Shown here in pieces: positions 1-5,456 of a stretch of DNA of 9,608 bases. Every line of letters begins with the position of its first letter. Positions within the stretch are counted from its first letter, which is position 1. The notes beneath the pieces were generated by a model, which was given only the letters and a program-made list of their open reading frames with translations, was not told the origin of the DNA and ran no database searches. This stretch comes from an uncultured Collinsella sp. (lineage in GTDB: Bacteria > Actinomycetota > Coriobacteriia > Coriobacteriales > Coriobacteriaceae): NCBI GenBank assembly GCA_900545835.1, contig URBB01000081.1, forward strand, positions 1 to 9,608, in the 5' to 3' direction. The position numbers were made by a program, and so were the translations under genes.

Positions 1-2
1 GC

Positions 3-71
3 GCGCTCGGGCGGCGCGCCAGGGAGATAGTGGACGAGATAGTCGAGAGGCGCGGCCTCAAGAAGGAGTAA
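3..71 (+). CDS. C-terminal end of an unidentified gene (5' truncated)
   Basis: One forward frame is open from the window edge to a TAA at 69-71 and encodes about 22 residues ending ALGRRAREIVDEIVERRGLKKE. The charged, helical composition and the GC-rich codons look like the tail of a real protein. The other two forward frames either stop early or read as low-complexity arginine-rich peptide. Too little is present to name a family. The gene would end about 235 bases before the nuclease-like gene, on the same strand. The call rests on composition only. Confidence 0.4.
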   Translation, partial: ALGRRAREIVDEIVERRGLKKE

Positions 72-306
72 CATCGGGGCTTGCAGCGACGGACCTCAGG
101 ACACTCTTACACCACGTCTGCGCACGCCACCGAATCCGCAACTAAAGTTCATCAAAAAGGGGCAGCCGGCAGAAACCTCCCCAGCCAAAGCTGCTCCCTC
201 AATACGACAGCTCAAAAACCCACCGTTCGCAGAAGATAAGCCGCGCCCCAATACCGTTGCCCGAAGTTTCGGGCGTATGCGGCGTCCGCTATGCCATCAT
301 GCGCGT

Positions 307-1515
307 ATGGGGATCATTCTGTCACATACCACGGCACGCGCTGTATACCAAACAGCCAACTCGCTCGCAAGCTACGCGACCGGCCCCATACCTATGGAAA
401 AGATCAGGGTGTCTGCGCCGACCACGTCCGACCTGGAAGCGGCACGAGCATGGCTCAACAGAAAGAATGTCGATTCTGAACGTATCCATGTGCTGACGTT
501 TTCCAATAATGCCAAAAGGCACCGCAAGGGCTGCATCTGCCACTGCACGCGCTATACGTTTGATGCAGAAAGCTACCTAGAACTCGAGCCGAACGTCTAC
601 ATCGTCGATATCAAGCTGTGCGCGTTAGAAGCAACAGCCGACCTCAACCTTTCGGAGCTCGTTGAGTATTACTTTGAAATCTGCGGTTCCTACGCGCTTG
701 GAACGTCCGACGAAACTCAATATCGCGAGCGCCCAGCCCTAACCAGCGTTGAAGAGCTCAGAGCCTTCTTTTCAGAGGCACCGGGGTATCGTGGATCTAA
801 TAAAGCACTTAAGGCACTTTCTTATGTACACGAAGGCTGTCGCTCCCCACTCGAAACGGCGTTTGTCATGATGCTGACAATGCCCAAGTCAATGGGTGGC
901 TTAGCCATACGCGCTATCAAAACGGATTATCCGATCCCAGTCCCCAAAAGATACGCCGCCCTAACGCGACGGACGGTTTTCTACCTCGACGCGCTGCTCG
1001 AAAATTCGATGACCGATATCGAATACAACGGCTTTTACCACGACGAACCCGAGCAGCAATCAATTGACGAGGAGCGCCGAAACACGCTGCGAAACATGGG
1101 ATATGCCGTTATCACGGTTAATCGTCATTCGTTTTTCAAGCAGTCCGCTTTTAAACGGGTCATGGAAGCGATTCGCATTCGCGAGAAGATATGGCCCGGT
1201 CGACTCCCGGATAACTTCGCCATCCTGCAAGAAACTCTTCGTCAATTTGTCTTGCGGCGCTACTTCGAATACGGTCGCCGCGTCCTGGAGACACTCAAAG
1301 AAGAAGAGGCCGCCAAGCGCGAAATTGCAAGCCAATATCCGCAAGCTGATGACCCGAGCATCAACGATGTGCCCGAACCCGACGACATGCAACACGTCGG
1401 GGCCCTTGCTGAGGAAATCAATGGGGCTTGGGAATGCGACATGTTCGCAAAAATCGATGAAAACCGCACGGAAGACGACACGATTATTGATCTAATTGAG
1501 AATTCGCTCTTCTAA
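307..1515 (+). CDS. AbiEi-like / DUF559 Vsr-type PD-(D/E)xK nuclease-fold protein
   Basis: A protein of about 402 residues, function unproven. The C-terminal half carries the signature of the DUF559/Vsr-like endonuclease fold: SPLE at 180-183 (E183), YLD at 226-228 (D228), DIEYNGFYH at 237-245 (E239, H245) and DEERR at 254-258, followed by GYAVITVNR. In this family such acidic residues form a PD-(D/E)xK-like site. The N-terminus (ILSHTTARAVYQ) and the segment IHVLTFSNNAKRHRKGCICH resemble coriobacterial proteins often labelled AbiEi-like antitoxin or hypothetical; this is from memory of the family, not a search. The C-terminal ~70 residues are charged and acidic. The frame is also open from an ATG at 277. 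I prefer 307 because MGIILSHTTA matches the usual family N-terminus, but no good ribosome-binding site precedes 277, 307 or 394. GC is clearly lower than in the downstream genes, suggesting accessory DNA. No partner toxin gene is adjacent. Confidence 0.7.
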   Translation: MGIILSHTTARAVYQTANSLASYATGPIPMEKIRVSAPTTSDLEAARAWLNRKNVDSERIHVLTFSNNAKRHRKGCICHCTRYTFDAESYLELEPNVYIVDIKLCALEATADLNLSELVEYYFEICGSYALGTSDETQYRERPALTSVEELRAFFSEAPGYRGSNKALKALSYVHEGCRSPLETAFVMMLTMPKSMGGLAIRAIKTDYPIPVPKRYAALTRRTVFYLDALLENSMTDIEYNGFYHDEPEQQSIDEERRNTLRNMGYAVITVNRHSFFKQSAFKRVMEAIRIREKIWPGRLPDNFAILQETLRQFVLRRYFEYGRRVLETLKEEEAAKREIASQYPQADDPSINDVPEPDDMQHVGALAEEINGAWECDMFAKIDENRTEDDTIIDLIENSLF

Positions 1516-1830
1516 AGGCGATCTCTGCGGATGTCCACCTACATTTTTCGACTTATTCGGCCACCGATGTGCCAGATTGGCTGCAGCAATGCTCAATATA
1601 ACTTTAGATAAAACTGATTCTGCAGAAACTCCCGTAGAGGAAGAACTGATTCTCGCGGTATTTGACACGATAAAGTACAAATATGAACAGTTCTAATGCT
1701 TCTCAAGGTGGCTTTCTTAGCATGCTAGCCGAACATCTCGAAATATGTTGGCGAGCATTGCGTCGATGTCTCCCAACCCACAGAAAATCGCAGAAGCGGC
1801 AAGCAGTCATCGAAATTAACGCAAATTGTA
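1516..1830. other. AT-rich intergenic stretch, no convincing gene
   Basis: Between the nuclease-like gene and the metal-operon promoter the DNA is near 43-50% GC. A forward frame from an ATG at 1496 or 1589 to a TAA at 1694-1696 could encode 66 or 35 residues ending DTIKYKYEQF, but neither start has a ribosome-binding site and no family is recognisable. A 10-bp palindrome TAGCATGCTA lies near 1718, and a weak AACAT/ATGTT hairpin near 1733-1750. No U-tailed terminator for the upstream gene was found. Confidence 0.5.
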
Positions 1831-1858
1831 TTGACATATGAACATACACTCATATAAT
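1831..1858 (+). promoter_or_regulatory. Sigma-70 promoter of the metal operon
   Basis: TTGACA at 1831-1836 and TATAAT at 1853-1858 are both exact consensus hexamers, separated by 16 bp. An AT-rich stretch lies just upstream and could help polymerase binding. Transcription should begin around 1865, about 40 bases before the regulator start codon. The spacer is almost wholly occupied by operator O1, so bound repressor would block polymerase. Confidence 0.9.
1836..1855 (+). promoter_or_regulatory. Operator O1 for the ArsR/SmtB repressor
   Basis: The site ATATGAACATACACTCATAT is an imperfect 20-bp palindrome with outer arms ATATGA and TCATAT. It contains TGAA-N6-CTCA, close to the TGAA-N6-TTCA core known for SmtB/CzrA-type operators. 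It covers the last base of the -35, the whole spacer and part of the -10, the classic repression position. Confidence 0.75.
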
Positions 1859-1870
1859 CGAAAGCAAGTT

Positions 1871-1890
1871 ATATGAGCGCATGTTCATAT
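1871..1890 (+). promoter_or_regulatory. Operator O2 for the ArsR/SmtB repressor
   Basis: ATATGAGCGCATGTTCATAT is a 20-bp palindrome with 7 of 8 arm positions complementary and a GCAT centre. It starts 12 bp after the -10 and ends just before the GAAAGGA ribosome-binding site of the regulator gene. O1 and O2 are on the same face spacing class (start-to-start 35 bp), so two repressor dimers could sit side by side over the promoter and transcription start. Confidence 0.75.
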
Positions 1891-1904
1891 GAAAGGATAT
1901 TGCA

Positions 1905-2270
1905 ATGAGCATCCGCGTTGATGAAACGAAACCCGACACCGAGGCCACCGAGCCAGTGATCCCCACCACCTGCTCGCCCGAGGACCTTCCCGACGAGGAG
2001 CTTCTCTACGACCTCGCCGACCTGTTCAAGGTCTTCAGCGACACCACGCGTATCAAGATCCTTTACGCCCTCATGGGCCGCGAGCTCTGCGTGGCAGACA
2101 TCGCCGAAGCGACCGAAACCTCGCAGTCCGCGGTGTCGCACCAGCTGCGCACACTCAAGCAGTCGCACCTGGTTAAATTCCGGCGCGACGGGCGCAATAT
2201 CCTCTACTCGCTCGCCGACGACCACGTCTACACCATGCTCAACCAGGGCATGAGCCACATCTGCGAATAG
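1905..2270 (+). CDS. ArsR/SmtB-family metal-sensing repressor
   Basis: A 121-residue winged-helix repressor expected to leave DNA when it binds metal. The DNA-binding core runs from VFSDTTRIKIL (~43-53) through the recognition helix SQSAVSHQLRTLKQSHLV (~73-90) to the wing RRDGRNILYSL. The C-terminal helix has D105, H107, H118 and E121 with exactly the D-x-H-x10-H-x2-E spacing of the SmtB/CzrA alpha-5 site, a Zn(II)/Co(II)-responsive site. The alpha-3 motif is ELCVADIA: C62 is present but the second cysteine of the CadC-type ELCVCDL motif is alanine (A64). C23 in the N-terminal arm might be a further ligand. The ATG at 1905 follows GAAAGGA with 7-base spacing. It is first in an operon with the HMA protein and the ATPase, and two operators overlap its promoter, so it is very likely autoregulated. 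Zinc sensing is the best guess; cadmium or cobalt response is possible. Confidence 0.93.
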   Translation: MSIRVDETKPDTEATEPVIPTTCSPEDLPDEELLYDLADLFKVFSDTTRIKILYALMGRELCVADIAEATETSQSAVSHQLRTLKQSHLVKFRRDGRNILYSLADDHVYTMLNQGMSHICE

Positions 2271-2333
2271 CAGCCAACCACGGTACCAGCGCGGCCTGCA
2301 CCCAAGCCGCAAATACAGGGAAAGGAACCCACC

Positions 2334-2552
2334 ATGAAAAAGCAGTTTAAGCTCGATGAGATCGACTGCGCCAACTGTGCGCGCGAGCTTCAGGACGAGC
2401 TGGCCAAGCTCGAGGGCGTCAAATCCGTGTCCGTCAACTTTATGACCCAGAAGTTGACGCTCGAGGCCGATGACGCCGAGTTCGACGAGGTCCTCGACCG
2501 CGTTGTGGAGTTCACCGCCGACGCCGAGCCGGACTGCGAGATTATTCTCTAG
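2334..2552 (+). CDS. Stand-alone heavy-metal-associated (HMA) domain protein
   Basis: A 72-residue cytosolic protein that is one HMA (ferredoxin-like) domain. The metal loop is IDCANCA, giving D11-C12-x-x-C15. The DCxxC form is typical of the zinc/cadmium HMA domains of ZntA/CadA, whereas copper chaperones usually have TCxxC. GVKSVSVNFMTQKLTLE is the usual second-strand region. C68 in EPDCEIIL could be a third ligand. The protein is strongly acidic (about 19 D/E against 8 K/R). AAAGGA precedes the ATG by 7 bases. It lies 63 bases after the repressor and 100 bases before the ATPase. Because the ATPase lacks the N-terminal HMA domain common in its family, this protein probably supplies that function in trans, delivering metal or acting as a regulatory module. 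Its exact role is inferred. Confidence 0.9.
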   Translation: MKKQFKLDEIDCANCARELQDELAKLEGVKSVSVNFMTQKLTLEADDAEFDEVLDRVVEFTADAEPDCEIIL

Positions 2553-2573
2553 CCCAGGTTTACGCCAACCTGC

Positions 2574-2596
2574 AAGGCCGCGCTTGCTGCGGCCTT
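2574..2596 (+). other. Intergenic hairpin between HMA gene and ATPase gene
   Basis: AAGGCCGC (2574-2581) and GCGGCCTT (2589-2596) form a perfect 8-bp stem around a 7-base loop. Only three T follow, so it is a poor intrinsic terminator. It could be an attenuator or a processing/stability hairpin that sets the ATPase level apart from the first two genes. It lies just upstream of operator O3. Confidence 0.4.
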
Positions 2597-2609
2597 TGCT
2601 CGCGAAATT

Positions 2610-2629
2610 ATATGAGCGAATGTTCATAC
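2610..2629 (+). promoter_or_regulatory. Operator O3, third copy, before the ATPase gene
   Basis: ATATGAGCGAATGTTCATAC matches O2 at 18 of 20 positions, including the whole core TGAGCG-ATGTTCA. It ends 23 bases before the ATPase ATG and just before its GGGAGG ribosome-binding site. The placement mirrors O2 relative to the repressor gene. A promoter for it is not clear: TTGCTG at 2584-2589 with an AT-rich AATTATAT near 2606-2613 is the only candidate and it is weak. Confidence 0.7.
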
Positions 2630-2652
2630 ATTCAGATGGGAGGATACGAGTC

Positions 2653-4605
2653 ATGGCCACCGCCGACCCCAAAAAGAAAAAGAAGAAGCGCAAGAAAAAA
2701 GAATCACTCGAGCATAAGCGCAACCGCATCCTGGTAGCACTGGGCATTTTTGCGGTGGTGTATGCCCTCGACGAACTCGGTGCCCTTACCGCCGCATTCG
2801 GTACCCCGGGTGACATCTACGCCAGCTTCGTGCTGTTCCTGGTGCCGTTCCTAATTGCCGGCTACGACGTGCTCCAGAAGGCGTTCAACAACATCCGCCG
2901 CGGCAAGGCCTTCGACGAGAGCTTCCTCATGGCCGTCGCGACCATCGGCGCGTTTGCCATGGTGCTCTTCCCCGATACCGACCCGCACATGGCCGAAGGC
3001 GCCGCCGTCATGCTGTTCTACCAGGTCGGCGAGCTGTTTCAGGCGTACGCCGTGGGCAAGAGCCGCAAGTCGATCAGTGCCATGATGGACATCGCGCCCG
3101 ACTACGCTAACGTCGAGCAGCCCGACGGCACACTCGAGCAGGTCTTCCCCGATGACATCGCGGTCGGCACCGTGATCGTGGTCAAGCCCGGCGAGCGCGT
3201 GCCTATCGACGGCGTCATCGTCGAGGGCGAAACCCAGCTCGACACCGCCGCCCTTACCGGTGAGTCGGTCCCCCGCCCGGCCAAAACTGGAGACGATATC
3301 ATCAGCGGCTGCATCAACATGACGGGTCTCCTCCACGTGCGCACCACCAAGCCCTTTGGCGAGTCCACCGTCGCGCGCGTCCTGGAGCTCGTAGAAAACG
3401 CTAGTGAGAAGAAGGCACGCACCGAGAACTTCATCACGCGCTTCGCCCGCGTCTACACGCCCGCTGTCACCGGCGCGGCCGCGGTACTCGCGCTCGGCGG
3501 TGGCTTGGTCACCGGCGCCTGGTCCGACTGGATCCTGCGCGGCCTGACCTTCCTCGTCGTCAGTTGCCCATGCGCGCTCGTGATCAGCGTGCCGCTCAGC
3601 TTTTTTGGCGGCATCGGTGGCGCATCCAAGCTGGGCGTCCTCATCAAGGGCTCTAACTACCTCGAGACGCTCGCGGATGTGGACACCGTCGTCTTTGACA
3701 AGACCGGCACGCTCACCAACGGCACGTTTTCGGTCGTGGCGGTACACCCCGAGGCAGGCTATACCGAGCAGTCGCTGCTCGAAGTCGCGGCTCTTGCCGA
3801 GTCATTCTCCGACCATCCCATCGCGCAGTCGGTACGCACCGCCTTCCAGGGCGAGCTCGATCCCAAACGCGTAAGCGACTCCACCAATGACGCGGGCCAT
3901 GGCGTGACGGCGATTATCGACGGCAAGCGCGTCATCGTCGGCAATGCCAAGATGCTTGCTGTGGCCGGTATCGAAGCGCCCAATTGCGAGATCGTCGGCA
4001 CCATCCTCCACGTGCTGGTCGATGATACGTACGCCGGCCACATCGTAATTGCCGACACCATAAAGACCGATGCCGAGCAAACGATTCGCGACCTGCACGC
4101 CGCCGGCGTCAAGCGCACCGTCATGCTCACGGGCGACCGTGAGGAGGTTGCGGCGTCTGTAGCCAAGCAACTCGGTCTCGACGAGTTCCACGCGCAGCTG
4201 TTACCGGGTGATAAGGTCGAGCGTGTCGAGGCGCTGCTTGCAGCAGAATCGGGCAAGGGCAAGCTCGCCTTTGTAGGCGACGGTATCAACGACGCACCCG
4301 TGCTTACCCGCGCAGACGTTGGCATCGCCATGGGCGCTATGGGCTCGGACGCCGCAATTGAGGCGGCGGACGTCGTGCTCATGGATGACAAGCCGTCCAA
4401 CATCTCCCGCGCGATCCGCGTGGCGCGCAAGACCATGTCGATTGTTTGGCAGAACATCATCTTTGCGCTGGGCATTAAGTTGCTGATTCTGGTGCTTGCG
4501 GCACTGGGCATCGCCAACATGTGGCTTGCTGTGTTCGGCGACGTGGGCGTGGCGATTATCGCCATCCTGAATGCCATGCGCGCGATGGGTGTCAAGAACC
4601 TGTAG
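2653..4605 (+). CDS. zntA: P1B-2-type Zn(II)/Cd(II)/Pb(II)-exporting P-type ATPase
   Basis: A 650-residue membrane pump that exports soft divalent metals using ATP. Visible motifs: TGES at 202-205 (actuator domain), the metal-binding CPC at C305-P306-C307 in the sixth helix, DKTGTLT with phosphorylated D349, the P1B-specific HP dipeptide H388-P389, and GDGIND at 542-547. The last helices carry K609 (ALGIK) and D630 (FGDVG), which match the Lys/Asp pair known from ZntA and point to the zinc/cadmium/lead subgroup rather than copper. About eight membrane segments can be made out. Family members usually start with one or more HMA domains. Here that region is replaced by a polybasic run, residues 7-16 being Lys except R13. 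The frame is open further upstream, but GGGAGG nine bases before the ATG at 2653 fixes the start; upstream residues look non-protein. The pump shares the operon with a zinc-type sensor and a separate HMA protein, consistent with metal detoxification. The zntA symbol is at family level; cadA would serve as well. Confidence 0.95.
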   Translation: MATADPKKKKKKRKKKESLEHKRNRILVALGIFAVVYALDELGALTAAFGTPGDIYASFVLFLVPFLIAGYDVLQKAFNNIRRGKAFDESFLMAVATIGAFAMVLFPDTDPHMAEGAAVMLFYQVGELFQAYAVGKSRKSISAMMDIAPDYANVEQPDGTLEQVFPDDIAVGTVIVVKPGERVPIDGVIVEGETQLDTAALTGESVPRPAKTGDDIISGCINMTGLLHVRTTKPFGESTVARVLELVENASEKKARTENFITRFARVYTPAVTGAAAVLALGGGLVTGAWSDWILRGLTFLVVSCPCALVISVPLSFFGGIGGASKLGVLIKGSNYLETLADVDTVVFDKTGTLTNGTFSVVAVHPEAGYTEQSLLEVAALAESFSDHPIAQSVRTAFQGELDPKRVSDSTNDAGHGVTAIIDGKRVIVGNAKMLAVAGIEAPNCEIVGTILHVLVDDTYAGHIVIADTIKTDAEQTIRDLHAAGVKRTVMLTGDREEVAASVAKQLGLDEFHAQLLPGDKVERVEALLAAESGKGKLAFVGDGINDAPVLTRADVGIAMGAMGSDAAIEAADVVLMDDKPSNISRAIRVARKTMSIVWQNIIFALGIKLLILVLAALGIANMWLAVFGDVGVAIIAILNAMRAMGVKNL

Positions 4606-4621
4606 CGTTCGTGGGCTGTCC

Positions 4622-4748
4622 GGCCGGGACCGGGCTTGGTTTTGAAAACGTCCTCGCGCATGAGGCCCGTCTTTCCTGCTCCTGCGGAGCAACGGAAAGG
4701 CGGGCCTCGCGCTGTGGAGTGTTTTCAAAACCAAACCCGGCCCCGGCC
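4622..4748. repeat. 127-bp interrupted palindrome between convergent genes
   Basis: Outer arms 4622-4649 and 4721-4748 are 28 bp each and complementary at 26 positions. The two exceptions (4629/4741 and 4635/4735) become G-U wobbles in a minus-strand transcript, so the outer stem is fully paired in that RNA. A second, inner hairpin has GAGGCCCG-T-CTTTCC (4662-4676) against GGAAAG-G-CGGGCCTC (4694-4708), capped by TGCTCC/GGAGCA (4677-4682 and 4686-4691) with a 3-base loop. Each outer arm also contains the small palindrome GTTTT-G/C-AAAAC. There is no U tract, so it is not a standard terminator. It starts 16 bases after the ATPase stop. It may be a REP/MITE-like dispersed element or a structure that protects or separates the 3' ends of the two convergent transcripts. 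Confidence 0.8.
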
Positions 4749-4845
4749 TGCGGTGACGTAGGTGGCAGTTCTTGGGCATCGCTTGCTGGCGGGGTTCCTT
4801 TGCTGAAATGGACTTGGCCGAAAGGACCGCTGGTCCCGGTCGCTG

Positions 4846-4864
4846 GTTCGCGCTTTGCGCGAAC
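4846..4864. other. Short perfect hairpin at the 3' side of the dtxR-type gene
   Basis: GTTCGCGC (4846-4853) and GCGCGAAC (4857-4864) form an 8-bp stem with a TTT loop, about 20 bases beyond the stop codon of the minus-strand regulator. No T run follows on either strand. A second small hairpin, GGACC-GCT-GGTCC near 4824-4836, has three U after it on the minus strand and could help end that transcript. Otherwise 4749-4884 shows no gene. Confidence 0.35.
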
Positions 4865-4884
4865 TCCGCGCTACTGGGGGTTCG

Positions 4885-5274
4885 TTAGGATTCCGCCGCT
4901 TGGCCCGTCGCCTCGCCCCGGTTCAGCATCGCCCTCAGTTTCTCGAAGCTTTCCTCGCTCAGGCAGTGCTCCATGTGGCAGCCCTCTTGCGACGCGACCT
5001 CAGCCGAAACACCCGCATCCTCCAGCAGCCCCACGAAAAAGCAGTAACGCTCCCACATTTGGCGAGCGACCTCCAGACCACGCTCCGTCAGATGAACGTC
5101 GCGCTTGCCCATTTCGACATAGCCGTTGCTTTCCAGCGTCGCCATGGCCTTGGAAACGCTCGCCTTGGTTACGCCGAGGTACTCCGCAACGTCGATCGAG
5201 CGCACGATGCCCTGGCGTTCCGACAGAACGTAGATCGATTTGAGATAGTCTTCTCCGGATTCACGTAGGGCCAT
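4885..5274 (-). CDS. DtxR/MntR-family metal-dependent transcriptional repressor
   Basis: A 129-residue regulator of the DtxR/MntR type, which binds DNA when loaded with Fe(II) or Mn(II). The N-terminal winged helix begins ESGEDYLKSIYVL (5-17) and has the recognition helix TKASVSKAMATLESNGYV (~36-53) and wing KRDVHLTERG. The metal/dimer domain contains EGCHMEHCLS (97-106), where C99, E102 and H103 align with C102, E105 and H106 of DtxR; D9 aligns with MntR D8. The helix position that normally holds a histidine (H77 MntR, H79 DtxR) is Y77 here, so the site is not canonical and metal identity is open. There is no C-terminal SH3-like domain, giving MntR-like length. The frame extends to an ATG at 5322, but the start at 5274 has AAAGG upstream and begins with the family sequence MALRESGEDYLKS. 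The gene is alone on its transcript and points toward the ATPase. Confidence 0.92.
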   Translation of the reverse strand: MALRESGEDYLKSIYVLSERQGIVRSIDVAEYLGVTKASVSKAMATLESNGYVEMGKRDVHLTERGLEVARQMWERYCFFVGLLEDAGVSAEVASQEGCHMEHCLSEESFEKLRAMLNRGEATGQAAES

Positions 5275-5298
5275 GGGCCGCCTTTCGCGATGATTGCT

Positions 5299-5378
5299 AG
5301 TTAGCCTTTGGATACTTTCCACGGCTTACTTTACCGCAAAAGTTGCCCATGTCTTACTACTTTGCCTAAAAGTTAGCC
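5299..5378 (-). promoter_or_regulatory. Cluster of DtxR-like half-sites upstream of the regulator gene
   Basis: Four related half-sites lie 25-104 bases before the start codon: GGCTAACTTT at 5369-5378 (-), GGGCAACTTT at 5339-5348 (-), GGCTTACTTT at 5323-5332 (+) and GGCTAACT at 5299-5306 (-). The middle two face each other as an imperfect ~26-bp palindrome. GGCTAAC is also half of the known DtxR/IdeR box TTAGGTTAGGCTAACCTAA. The region is AT-rich, but no convincing -10/-35 pair could be fixed, so this is a candidate operator/promoter region, probably autoregulatory. Confidence 0.5.
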
Positions 5379-5402
5379 GTGTTTCACAAAACGAGCGGGA
5401 CG

Positions 5403-5440
5403 AAAACAAAATGGGAACACGCCCCGCAAGGAGTGTCCCC
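5403..5440 (-). terminator. Intrinsic terminator of the ABC-F/HAD unit
   Basis: Reading the minus strand, GGGGACAC (5440-5433) pairs with GTGTTCCC (5420-5413) through eight positions with one G-U wobble, around a 12-base loop, followed by ATTTTGTTTT. It lies 16 bases past the HAD gene stop codon and separates it from the downstream regulator gene. Confidence 0.8.
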
Positions 5441-5456
5441 AAGTGCCGAGCCGCAG

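Noticed and set aside
140..185. A terminator on the minus strand near the GGGGAGG/TGCCCC segment before a TTTTT run
   Set aside because: The stem is only four sure pairs with a mismatch and a large loop, and no minus-strand gene lies upstream of it.
2470..2652. A longer ATPase with 61 extra N-terminal residues from an upstream ATG at 2470
   Set aside because: It would overlap the HMA gene and operator O3, the extra residues are Ser/Arg/Pro-rich with no family resemblance, and a good ribosome-binding site serves the ATG at 2653.
2851..3747. A 298-codon open frame on the minus strand within the ATPase gene
   Set aside because: The plus strand here encodes unmistakable P-type ATPase motifs; the antisense product is a low-complexity Asp/Gly/Val/Arg shadow.
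4622..4748. The palindrome as a standard bidirectional rho-independent terminator
   Set aside because: The stem is far longer than usual and neither end is followed by a T run.
4521..5243. A 240-codon plus-strand open frame across the palindrome and the DtxR-type gene
   Set aside because: It starts inside the ATPase gene in another frame, is Pro/Arg/Ser-rich, and crosses a structured intergenic region and an antisense gene.
5275..5322. A longer DtxR-type protein starting at 5322
   Set aside because: The extra 16 residues translate the operator region; AAAGG and the conserved start sequence support 5274.
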